Source: Acidobacteriaceae bacterium
GTDB taxonomy: Bacteria > Acidobacteriota > Terriglobia > Terriglobales > Acidobacteriaceae
DNA length: 35,863 nucleotides
NCBI GenBank assembly: GCA_003162255.1
Contig: PMMJ01000403.1
Location: forward strand, 1 to 35,863
Direction: 5' to 3'
The notes beneath the pieces were generated by a model. It was not told where the DNA came from and did no database searches. It saw nothing but the letters and a program-made list of their open reading frames with translations. Positions within the stretch are counted from its first letter, which is position 1, and each line of letters starts with the position of its first letter. Of this stretch, positions 24,175 through 32,725 are shown in pieces. The position numbers and the translations under genes were made by a program.

Positions 24175-25036
24175 ATTTCGGGTCTTCGCGCTGCACGCGT
24201 TGCTCCAGCCGGCCTGCGATATGCGGGTCTTTCTTGGAGGGTCCGAGCAGATGGGTGAAGCCCAGGCGGGCAGCAATGTTCGCGCTATACGCATCCATGA
24301 AAGATGGAAACAAGTAGCGGATGTCAACGTCCGAAAACGGGGATTCACGATGCGCGCGATGATAACGGACGAAGGCCGACAGCGTGAATTGCTCGATCAC
24401 CGGATTGAAGCCGGATTTTTCGGGAATGGCTGCCCATACGGAAGCATGGGCCGGACTGGTGAGCAAGTCCATCGCCGCGTTCGCGTAGTAACGAATGAAG
24501 TCCGTGTGCGTTGCGCCGAGAATGCCGCAATTTTCCTGGCGGGCATCGTAGTGGTCGCACGCGCGCACCCATTGCCACTCGACCGGCAATGACAAGCCGC
24601 GTTGGGCGAACGCATTCTCGATATCTCGCGCGCCACACCATTCATCGACGGGGTGGTGCTCCTCGGGGCACTGCGCGAATACCGGCGCATCGGTCAAACT
24701 CCGCGGCAGAGGCTTCCACAGAAAAACGTCGGTGTCGAGATGAACGAAGGGGCGGTCTTGAAGACTGTAGGCCAGCAGTTTGCCCATGGTCCACCAACCG
24801 ATGTCGACTTTGCGGATGCGTTCGAGTTCGGTGGAGACGTGGGTGAAAGACAATCCCAACTGGTCAACGAGAAACGCAGCTCCGGCGTGGTCGGTGACCA
24901 GCATGGTCTCGTGGTAATGCCGGCGCGCGAGGCGGAGCGAAAGGCCCCAGGCGAGACAATGGTGCAGCGGATTGAGCCAGGTGCGTCCCATGTAGCCATG
25001 GAAGGGCTTACTCCAGAATGACCAGACGGCGCGCAT
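24113..25036 (-). CDS. DUF6734-like protein with glycosyltransferase-A fold features
   Basis: This is a 307-residue cytoplasmic protein without signal peptide. The opening MRAVWSFWSKPF, the LVTDHAG segment (about 46-52), WWTMGKLLAYSLQDRPFVHLDTDVFLWKPLP (DxD-like Asp101/Asp103) and a later ENCGILGATHTDFIRYYANAA fit the DUF6734 group. That group looks like nucleotide-sugar-dependent glycosyltransferases (family name from memory). The DTD motif would bind the metal and sugar nucleotide. AGGAGG about 12 bases upstream supports the start. It sits between the eCIS baseplate genes and the effectors, 43 bp after the DUF6519-type gene, and ends one base before effector 2 begins. It might modify the particle or the cargo, which is inference. 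Its last codons are the part duplicated at the other joints. Confidence 0.8.
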   Translation of the reverse strand: MRAVWSFWSKPFHGYMGRTWLNPLHHCLAWGLSLRLARRHYHETMLVTDHAGAAFLVDQLGLSFTHVSTELERIRKVDIGWWTMGKLLAYSLQDRPFVHLDTDVFLWKPLPRSLTDAPVFAQCPEEHHPVDEWCGARDIENAFAQRGLSLPVEWQWVRACDHYDARQENCGILGATHTDFIRYYANAAMDLLTSPAHASVWAAIPEKSGFNPVIEQFTLSAFVRYHRAHRESPFSDVDIRYLFPSFMDAYSANIAARLGFTHLLGPSKKDPHIAGRLEQRVQREDPKYYRHCVWLTQNREPLARPGA

Positions 25037-25079
25037 TTTCCACTTCCTCCTTTCTTCGGAACTTCATTGGGGCGGATGA

Positions 25080-27452
25080 TCACCCAAATTGAAAATTAAA
25101 GGACCCGAATCCCGAGAAAAACTCACCGGTACCAGATTCCAACTGCGGTGTCGCGGTGACGGTACAAGTGAATGGCCCTCCGGATGTGCCTGGAGCCAGT
25201 TGAATATTTACAGTAAAGGTCGGAGGAGTTGAAGTTGTGTTGCCCGCGGCAAAGGTGAGGGTCGAAGGTTGGAGCGTAACCGTCGCGGGATTCGCATCCG
25301 CCACGAGACTGACTGTGGTTGCGGCGACTGGAGGGGCTACCAGTGTTACAGAGCCCGCGATTGTTCCAAATCCATTAGCGTTCAGCGTTATGCTTGCCCC
25401 ACTACTTTCTCCATTAAATGTGACTTCGTCTACCTCAGGCAAGGGAGCCAGATAGAACCAGCTCTCAAAGTCACTGGCCATGGCGCTGTTGCCAGACGGT
25501 AATGTCAAGTCGATCCTCGGCGTGTTGTCGCTGCGTACGCCAGGCTTCCCAAAACACTGGCCGTCCAAGAAAAGTGTTTTCGTCTGTCCACATTTGCCGC
25601 TGGTGGTCGCTGTTTGCAAATACACCAGGCGCCCAAACAGCCGAACCCGCGCTCGCGGGTACCAGTAGGTGCCCTCAGCGTAGGCCAACCCCAGCAGGTC
25701 GTTCAGTTCCTGGACAAAAAGCCTGTAATAGCGATCGTCTTCCCCACCCGACGGCAGGCTCCAGGTAAGAATCTCGCTTCTCAGCTCGATGACACCATCG
25801 AGCACGTATTCCTGTCTTATCACTCCCGTCGCTGCGGGGCCCAGCGTCATTGCGTTGGAAGACGCTGGCGGGGCCACGCTGGCCGGTTGCTGGGGCGGCG
25901 CTGGCGAGAGAGTTCGCTCGACGATTATGTGCTCGGTCAGCGATTGTGGTATCTCCAATGAAACCTGGAATACCGACGCATCAATTCGGCTGGTTGGATT
26001 GCGATCCAAAAGCAGCTCCAACCCCCTAGCCAGGAGGCGATCCAGAGTCATCAAGTCATCATTGATCCAACCAAGTCTTTCGATGTGCAGCGCGCTCGCG
26101 GACAACGGCGCGAAGAAGCTGCGCAGATCCTGGACCAAAGGAGCCCAGACCTCCGTCAGTCGCAAATCTATCGTTTCAACAGAATAAGACGAGGTAATCA
26201 GGGCCAGTGGCGCGGTGTAGATGTGAATGTAGTCGGCGGGCTGGAAGCACCCTCCACTGCTCCCACAGGGCGGCCAATCGATGGTGCCGGATGCGGTGCG
26301 CGCGGGAATGAGCCAATAGTCGCCGCTCCAGTAGCGGCCGGGAGTGAAGGTAACCCGGATTCCGTTCTCGATATCGATCGGCGCATTGAAAGAGGGTGAG
26401 AGCGGCATATCGCCTGCAGTGCCGGTCCCGGGCTGGTCCCAGCGGCGCACGCGGGGATTGTGCTCCAGGTTGACGGGGGAGATTATGGTATTGAAGGTGA
26501 TTGAAGGCGGTTGGCCGGCGGCACTGACGCTCGCAATTTGCCAGAGTTGCCCGGGCTGATTCGGGGTGTCTCCGAACTCGTTGCTATCGTCGGCGATCTC
26601 AACCCACTGGTTGGCCGCAAAACCGAGGTTGGCGTCTCTGCCGAGGCTGTCGACAAAGAGAACAGTCTGTCCGTTGACTGTTGAGGACCCAGTAATCGCG
26701 GCGACAATCGAGGCATTCTCGCGCGACCATTTAAAGGTGGCCGTGGTTTCATCCCCACCCTGGTGGATTTCAACGCGATAGAGCTGGTTCTCCAAGCCTT
26801 GATAACCGGCGGGAGGAATCGGCTGACAGGAGCAATCATCGCCTGTGTTGCCCAGCGTGGCGCAGAGTTTGCCTGGCTTCTCCACTTCTAGCGCGGAACT
26901 TCTTTTGACAAGCGTGAGTTCTTCCGCGGAACTTCTCTTGACAAGCATGCTGACGGGAGAAGCGACCACCCGCCAGACAGTTTGCAGACGCGCGGTTGTG
27001 TCCGCCTGACCGAGGGCGGACTCCAGCAGACAGGAGTCGTCGAGCGCGGTGACCAGGCGCTGCCAGACCTGCAGCTCCACGCAGATCCCATCAATCTTTC
27101 TGGTGCGCAATTCTTCGAGAAGCTCTTCATCCATCACGCTGGGAGTAACGAAATAAGGCTGATCCATGTAATCAGTGGCTGAGCTCTCGCAGAGCAGGCC
27201 GTGGACGTAATAACGGCCTCCGGAGATGTGGATGCGAGCGGAAGAATCCTCGACGGTAATTCTGAATCCGGCGTCGTCCCTCGGACCGCCAACGCCGCCG
27301 ATGGTATCGATGGTCTGCGTGCCGCGCAAATGCTCGTCAATGGCACACTGTTCGTTCGCGTCAGCGTCAAGCGAGACACGTCCCTGTTGTTGCAGCACGG
27401 AAGTAAAGTGCTGACCGGGAGTGAAACGTATGCGGCTAAAGTCACCTTTCAT
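25080..27452 (-). CDS. eCIS-associated DUF6519-type protein with C-terminal Ig-like domain
   Basis: This protein is 790 residues when started at the second of two tandem ATGs (27450-27452), which has GGAG 7 bases upstream and begins with the typical MKGDFSRIRFTPGQHFTSVL. The QQGRVSLDADANEQ segment is the hallmark I associate with DUF6519 proteins of phage-tail-like loci. The middle is rich in beta strands and short Cys-containing loops (CATLGNTGDDCSCQP). LVKRSSAEELT is followed by an almost identical LVKRSSALEV, a small internal duplication (about 170-190). The last ~110 residues resemble a bacterial Ig-like (Big/cadherin-like) domain, as in surface or fibre proteins. It is probably a baseplate-peripheral or fibre component; this role is inferred from position. 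Confidence 0.8.
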   Translation of the reverse strand: MKGDFSRIRFTPGQHFTSVLQQQGRVSLDADANEQCAIDEHLRGTQTIDTIGGVGGPRDDAGFRITVEDSSARIHISGGRYYVHGLLCESSATDYMDQPYFVTPSVMDEELLEELRTRKIDGICVELQVWQRLVTALDDSCLLESALGQADTTARLQTVWRVVASPVSMLVKRSSAEELTLVKRSSALEVEKPGKLCATLGNTGDDCSCQPIPPAGYQGLENQLYRVEIHQGGDETTATFKWSRENASIVAAITGSSTVNGQTVLFVDSLGRDANLGFAANQWVEIADDSNEFGDTPNQPGQLWQIASVSAAGQPPSITFNTIISPVNLEHNPRVRRWDQPGTGTAGDMPLSPSFNAPIDIENGIRVTFTPGRYWSGDYWLIPARTASGTIDWPPCGSSGGCFQPADYIHIYTAPLALITSSYSVETIDLRLTEVWAPLVQDLRSFFAPLSASALHIERLGWINDDLMTLDRLLARGLELLLDRNPTSRIDASVFQVSLEIPQSLTEHIIVERTLSPAPPQQPASVAPPASSNAMTLGPAATGVIRQEYVLDGVIELRSEILTWSLPSGGEDDRYYRLFVQELNDLLGLAYAEGTYWYPRARVRLFGRLVYLQTATTSGKCGQTKTLFLDGQCFGKPGVRSDNTPRIDLTLPSGNSAMASDFESWFYLAPLPEVDEVTFNGESSGASITLNANGFGTIAGSVTLVAPPVAATTVSLVADANPATVTLQPSTLTFAAGNTTSTPPTFTVNIQLAPGTSGGPFTCTVTATPQLESGTGEFFSGFGSFNFQFG

Positions 27453-27509
27453 CATCCATCTCCATGCCCGGACTGCCGGGCGAGGTCGTACACCGCGAAA
27501 TGGCTGGGG

Positions 27510-29837
27510 CTAGAGCAAGCCCACGCCGATGCCAACTACCTGTATGTCTTCGCCGTCGTCACAGACCGGGCGGGTGCTCCGCTCGCCGTAGCCATGAGCA
27601 ACACGGGCCACCGGCTGCGACGCCGAAGGCACCAGAAAAATTCCCGCTTCAAGCGCAAAGGGAAGATATTCTCCCAGTCGAATCTGAACATTTCGTATGG
27701 CCTGCCACTCTTGCGTAAGGTGGTATGCGCCCATCTCCACTCCATCGTCGGCGCCATTCATCATGCAGACCGGAACATCGCCGCTGAGCATGGCATAAGA
27801 GGGCCTGCCGTATTCCAGCGTGATGAACTTGGGCAAGAGCGCGGCAGCATCGCTGGCCGTGTCCGGCAGACACTCGTAAGTCTGCGGCGTGATCGCCGGC
27901 GTGGGCAGCGAGCAAAAGCGGACGCATCCCGCCTGTCGGCGCTCACACCAGAGCGCGGCGGGCCACGAGTCGAGCCCCTTCAGCCGCGCATAAAAGATAG
28001 TGTTCGAAGCCAGAGTTAGTGTGTGCGCATGAACCTTGCCGATGATGGTGCTGTCTTCGACGATCAGGTCCGCGCCAGCCATCAAATCGGCTGCGGCGTA
28101 GGCCACCGCGCACGGTGAACCGGCGTCGATAATGCTGTCGCAGATGCGAACCGAAGCGCCCACGGTGGAGATGACGGGTCCGGCAATGACACGCTGCAAC
28201 ACCAGTGTGGCGGCAGGAGAAGTGACGATGATGCTGGGCTCACCGGGTTGCTTCGCGTGTCCGTTGATATGCAGGGCGACGCCCGGAACGACGGTCGAGT
28301 CGCAGACAAATACATTAGCAGCGTCACCGGCGACGTTGCCTGTAACTTTGAGCCGGCCCGAAAGCCAGATGCCGTTGATGTAGCAATTGCCCGGCAAGGG
28401 CGGCGATGCGAGATTCTCTCCCGGGATTGGTTGGCCGCTGATCTCGATGTCGCCGTGGAGCACAGCCAGAGAAGAATTGTAGATGGGGACATTTCCGTTG
28501 GCGCTGCTTACCTGCGCGGCGGCAATCCACAACTGGCTGGTCGCGGGCAGCAGGATGGCGTTCGCGCCCGTCAGATCGCAACGCAACGCGTTGACGTTTT
28601 CGAGAACGATCAAGCCGGTTGTGCCGGCGGGCTGCGTGTTCCATGTGGCAACCGCCGCTTCGAGTTCAACGCCGGAATCGACTGCGGCGTAGAAGCCGGG
28701 CTGGAGTGAGCTGAGTTGGGACAGGTTGGCGGACCTGTCGTAGGGGCCACCGCCGATCGGCACCGGAAAACCGTAACAGTAAGTGATGCGAATCTCGTTC
28801 GGGACCGGAATTTCGCTTCCCAGTTGAATGCGGCCCAGTTCGGGGTCGATGCCAACTTTGCCAGGCGGAGTGTCGCCCCATGAGTGGGCGCCGCGATCCG
28901 ACAAATTCTGGCAGCAGATTTGCGAGACGTCGACGGGAACGCCATCCAGCAGAATCTGGATGCTGGTTGTGGAGGAGATCGCGGTTCCATCGACCGTGAA
29001 GGCGATCGAGTCGGCAGCGGAGTAAAACCTTTCCTTGTGGCGAGCGAATTCCCGGCGTCCAATCGGCTGTGCTACGTCGTAACGGGTCGTCAAGCGCTCG
29101 AAAGATACTCGATCGGCGCGCGTATTGAAGAGCGGAATGTTCTGTCCCAGCGGGCTGCACATGCAACGGCGCTCATCGATACGAAGGCCGGGCGCATTCT
29201 GCAGGCGATAAGCCTGCCAGCGCCACAGATACATGGCTAAGTCTGGGATGTTGGACTTGCCGCCGCCATGCAGGACGATGTCGAGCGGAGTCGGGTCGGG
29301 AGATTTGGGAACATAATTGCGCGGCGCGATGCGGCGCACGTCGATGGTCCGGTTCAACGTGTCGAAAGCGGTCCCAAAACGATTGAGTTGCTCGACTCGG
29401 CGAAGATCCACAGTGGTGTCGTGATGCGGGCGCACCAGCCTCATGCTTTCGGTGGTGATGAGACGCTTGAACTCTTCCACGCCGCACGCCGGCATTCCGG
29501 AAATATCCATCGCTACTTGTTCGAGAGCCAGCAGCGTGCCCTTGCGGCGCCGGTAGCCGATAGTGTTCGCGACTTCCGCGCGGCTGCCAAAAGCGGAGGC
29601 GGAGCTGATCTCGTAGATCCCGTTGCTTCCGATCAGATCGCCGATGTACGGAATAACCCACGAGGCGCAGGTCTCGATAAATTCGTCCGCGTAGAGCTGC
29701 TGCAGATTGTCTTGGATGAGCGCCAGTTGCTCCGCAAGCACGGTCATGAAAGCCTGCAAGGGCGCGCCGGCTTGCTGGTCGCGCGTCCGATAGACGGCCG
29801 GCAACAACGCGTAGAGTTGGTCGGCAGTCAGACTCAT
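27510..29837 (-). CDS. Phage tail protein I-like baseplate protein with beta-helix-like C-terminal half
   Basis: This is a 775-residue protein. The N-terminal ~200 residues (LYALLPAVYRTRD, FIETCASWVIPYIGDLIG, AEVANTIGYRRRKGTLLALEQVAMDISG) match the tail-protein-I/gpI-type family that links the baseplate to tail fibres. From about residue 390 the sequence turns into short beta-strand repeats (GLIVLENVNALRC, ANAILLPATSQLWI, NGIWLSGRLKVTGNV, PSIIVTSPAATLVL, VRICDSIIDAG, ADLIVEDSTIIGKV), which look like a right-handed beta-helix. Its ATG overlaps the TGA of the upstream baseplate gene (29834-29837), so translation is probably coupled. A role in target contact is inferred from the beta-helix. Confidence 0.86.
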   Translation of the reverse strand: MSLTADQLYALLPAVYRTRDQQAGAPLQAFMTVLAEQLALIQDNLQQLYADEFIETCASWVIPYIGDLIGSNGIYEISSASAFGSRAEVANTIGYRRRKGTLLALEQVAMDISGMPACGVEEFKRLITTESMRLVRPHHDTTVDLRRVEQLNRFGTAFDTLNRTIDVRRIAPRNYVPKSPDPTPLDIVLHGGGKSNIPDLAMYLWRWQAYRLQNAPGLRIDERRCMCSPLGQNIPLFNTRADRVSFERLTTRYDVAQPIGRREFARHKERFYSAADSIAFTVDGTAISSTTSIQILLDGVPVDVSQICCQNLSDRGAHSWGDTPPGKVGIDPELGRIQLGSEIPVPNEIRITYCYGFPVPIGGGPYDRSANLSQLSSLQPGFYAAVDSGVELEAAVATWNTQPAGTTGLIVLENVNALRCDLTGANAILLPATSQLWIAAAQVSSANGNVPIYNSSLAVLHGDIEISGQPIPGENLASPPLPGNCYINGIWLSGRLKVTGNVAGDAANVFVCDSTVVPGVALHINGHAKQPGEPSIIVTSPAATLVLQRVIAGPVISTVGASVRICDSIIDAGSPCAVAYAAADLMAGADLIVEDSTIIGKVHAHTLTLASNTIFYARLKGLDSWPAALWCERRQAGCVRFCSLPTPAITPQTYECLPDTASDAAALLPKFITLEYGRPSYAMLSGDVPVCMMNGADDGVEMGAYHLTQEWQAIRNVQIRLGEYLPFALEAGIFLVPSASQPVARVAHGYGERSTRPVCDDGEDIQVVGIGVGLL

Positions 29838-32725
29838 GAGGATTTCACCAGATTTGCTTGCGATGCGGGATCAAGGGTGAGCAGTTCAGCGCCCTGCGGC
29901 AGCGGCGCGGTCGCACCGGTATCAAGCCCACTGATCGGCGAAGCAGCGCCAAGGACTTGCGGCAGAAGCAAGGTCGCCGCCTGATCCTGCCGGTTGAACT
30001 GCGTCAGTTCCAGCGCGATGACGCCGGGGATTTGTTGAATGGTCTCGATGATCTGGCTCTGCGCGACTCCGTAACCTAACTGCCGGCTCTGGAAGTTGTA
30101 GGCATTGGCGAGCGCCTGCCATGCCGCCGCGAGCACCAGTTTGGGATCGTATTGAGAAGTATCGATCTGGATTTTGGCGCCTACTTCGAACAACACCGGC
30201 GCGTAGGAAACTACTTGAATGGGAACATAGGGACTGCCGTTGGCAATGAGCGCGTTGATCAAATTGATTACGGTCTGGTCGGTTTGGCTGTAGATTGCGC
30301 CGTTTGCGCCGGCAATAGTCAGCAACACTCCACGCGCGTTGCCGAACCACGTCCAGGTGGCGAGGGCTTTGGAAACGCCGGCGAAGGCCAGCGCAAAGTT
30401 CTGATAGTCCTCGAGCGAAACCACGCGGCCGATGGTCTGCACCTGGAGCGGAGCACTGACCCGCGCATCCGCTGCTGTGTCGGGGTCCGCTCCTCCCGAC
30501 GCGGGCTGCGGATTTGTGACCGTCTTCAAGCCTTGCGGCCGGTCGAGCGGGAGCGAGAGCTGTCCGGTAGCAACGTTGCCGGCCGATCCGATTCCTTTGC
30601 GATAGACGACCCGGGTGTTCATCAGGCCTGTGGGCGGACGGCCGCCAGTTTCGCCGTTGCCGAACTCAACGTTTACCGTGCCATCGGCATTGACCGAGGT
30701 CACAAAGACGCGATCGGCCGGGCCGGAGTTGAGGAAGTTCGGCGCCTCGGACCAGCGCAGATTGTTCACCCACACCTGCAGTGTGGAGGCACAGCCCGAG
30801 GCCAGCGAGGAGGGCACGTAAGTCAACGGTTTCTGCCTAAGGGTGAATTCGAGAGCGGAATTAGTTGCGTCTCCGTTGCCGAGGATTTCGTTGGTCGTTT
30901 CGCCGTTGGTCGCGGTCGCAACATTGGCGTTTACGGTGACCGTACTGCGGTCGTAGGCGCGGGTGAGCGTATCGGTGAGTGTCAGTGTGGTGATGTCACC
31001 CGTGGTCGATACGCTGCTGATGATCGCGGCTTCGCTGGCGAGCGGGTCGCTCTTGGCGTCGGCGGGGAGCAACGTAATCCCCCAATTCGCCGCATTCAAA
31101 AGACCGGCAACGCCTGTCGTGGTCAGCACCTGCCAGATGGGGTCGCCAAACGGATAGCTGATTGGCGGAAAGGCGTCGATGAGGAAGACTTGTCCATCGT
31201 TCGCATTCAAACCGCTGGCGCTTCCTGTGGGCGAGAAGACCGCTTGCAGGGCGCTTGTTCCCATGCTGATCTTCATGCGCAGGCGGTTTCCATTGATGGC
31301 GATGGTCTGGCCCGCGGCGAGTTGCTGGCCGTCGACTATCTCAAGTTGCTTCTCAAACACCGGCAGCAACAGCGTGGAATCGTTCTGGTAGTTTGAAAAC
31401 GGCCAAAGCGCCGCCGTGGGCAAGTAGGGAGGATCAACCGGAGTGAGCCGGGTACTCTGCACGTAGACGGTTGTGTCCCGGGTATCGATGACAACCGAGG
31501 TCAAATACCCAGAGCCAACCTGGACTGGCGGATTCTTGATCATCAATCCGTTGGCCAGCTTCAACTGTGTGGTTTTACTGGTGACAAGGAAAGCATTGGG
31601 TGAAGTCTCGGCGGCGGATTGCACATTGAAGACGGCAGGACCATCTGCCAGGTTTGCCGCGACGATCCACTGCGGCTCGGCACTGGGATCCTGACTCGGC
31701 GCGAGACCGGGATACGAGGCATCGAGGTTGATGGCCGGGGCGGTGAAGGGCGCGGTGAAGTTCCAGTCAGTGGTCGCAGGGTTTTCCTTCGTGGTACCGA
31801 ATGTTGGCCAGCCCAACACGTTCGTGAGGCCGCTGCCCGCGACTACCGCCAGCGATCGGGGATCCACGGATTGAGCGCCGAAGAGCGCGGCGCGCTTCCG
31901 CAATACATAGATGTAGGCGGTCGCATCGTTGGACGTGGGCCACACGAGGGGCTGGTCCCACACCACCAGCGTCTGTTTCGCTGGCGCATCGATCTGCACC
32001 GCGGAAACAAAATGGAAGTCGGCCTGTGCAGACGAATTCACTGTTCCGCTCGTGACCTGCTGGTGAAACGCCTGGTTGACGAAGAGCAACGCATCGCCAG
32101 GATTGAGGTTGTTGCTGACGCCGTCGATCCAGATGGAAGTTTGACCATTGCTGAGTCCCCACGCGATCGAGGTCTGGACCGCCATCTGGTTCTGCTTGAT
32201 TAAGGCGACGATGGCGTTCGAGGTTTCAAAAACCTGCGGCGTTTGGCCGGGACCAGGAACGCTCTGCACGCGCGTGCCCGCGGGAATGGTTACGTTATCC
32301 GGCGCGCCCGGCGCGGGGTTGAGCGAGAAGGCAAGGTAAGCGGAAGCCGCGACCCCCGGCGATGGCTTGTAACCCACCAGGGCTGCCAGTTCCATGACCG
32401 AGCGATCGTCGATGGCGCAGCGCAGATAGTTTTCGTTGGCGAGGCGCTCCTGATAGAAAGTGAGTATGTCGCAGACCACGGCCCAGGTGTCGAGGAAGGC
32501 GATGGAGAAGTCCGAGCTGTCGCGAGTACGCAGCGCTGCCAGCGCCGGCAGATCGGAGTCGGAGAGCGCAGCCAGCATGCTCGCGTAGAACGTCGCGTAG
32601 CGCCCGATGCGATAGGAGACCGCGGTCAGCGCAGGCCGGTTGGTAATGGCCTCGGGCGTTTCCATCTGCACGCCGGCGCAGCAGCCGCAGAGTTGCTCGT
32701 TGTTGGGCGGGCAGGAGCAGCTCAT
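29834..32725 (-). CDS. Baseplate J-like protein, second copy (eCIS baseplate wedge)
   Basis: This is a 963-residue protein starting at MSCSCPPNNEQLCGCC (ATG at 32723-32725, GGTGG 4 bases upstream). The frame is open for 93 more codons upstream, but that part lies inside the preceding gene and is not protein-like. The N-terminal part (YASMLAALSDSDLPALAALRTRDSSDFSIAFLDTWAVVCDILTFYQERLANE, MELAALVGYKPSPGVAASAYLAFSL) is typical of putative baseplate assembly proteins. The baseplate-J signature NVEFGNGETGGRPPTG...VYRKGIGSAGNV lies around residue 720. The C-terminal part (YVPIQVVSYAPVLFEVGAKIQID, LGYGVAQSQIIETIQQIPGV) fits gp6-like wedge proteins. Such proteins form the ring from which sheath contraction is triggered. 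It overlaps the upstream gene by ATGA. Confidence 0.92.
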   Translation of the reverse strand: MSCSCPPNNEQLCGCCAGVQMETPEAITNRPALTAVSYRIGRYATFYASMLAALSDSDLPALAALRTRDSSDFSIAFLDTWAVVCDILTFYQERLANENYLRCAIDDRSVMELAALVGYKPSPGVAASAYLAFSLNPAPGAPDNVTIPAGTRVQSVPGPGQTPQVFETSNAIVALIKQNQMAVQTSIAWGLSNGQTSIWIDGVSNNLNPGDALLFVNQAFHQQVTSGTVNSSAQADFHFVSAVQIDAPAKQTLVVWDQPLVWPTSNDATAYIYVLRKRAALFGAQSVDPRSLAVVAGSGLTNVLGWPTFGTTKENPATTDWNFTAPFTAPAINLDASYPGLAPSQDPSAEPQWIVAANLADGPAVFNVQSAAETSPNAFLVTSKTTQLKLANGLMIKNPPVQVGSGYLTSVVIDTRDTTVYVQSTRLTPVDPPYLPTAALWPFSNYQNDSTLLLPVFEKQLEIVDGQQLAAGQTIAINGNRLRMKISMGTSALQAVFSPTGSASGLNANDGQVFLIDAFPPISYPFGDPIWQVLTTTGVAGLLNAANWGITLLPADAKSDPLASEAAIISSVSTTGDITTLTLTDTLTRAYDRSTVTVNANVATATNGETTNEILGNGDATNSALEFTLRQKPLTYVPSSLASGCASTLQVWVNNLRWSEAPNFLNSGPADRVFVTSVNADGTVNVEFGNGETGGRPPTGLMNTRVVYRKGIGSAGNVATGQLSLPLDRPQGLKTVTNPQPASGGADPDTAADARVSAPLQVQTIGRVVSLEDYQNFALAFAGVSKALATWTWFGNARGVLLTIAGANGAIYSQTDQTVINLINALIANGSPYVPIQVVSYAPVLFEVGAKIQIDTSQYDPKLVLAAAWQALANAYNFQSRQLGYGVAQSQIIETIQQIPGVIALELTQFNRQDQAATLLLPQVLGAASPISGLDTGATAPLPQGAELLTLDPASQANLVKSS

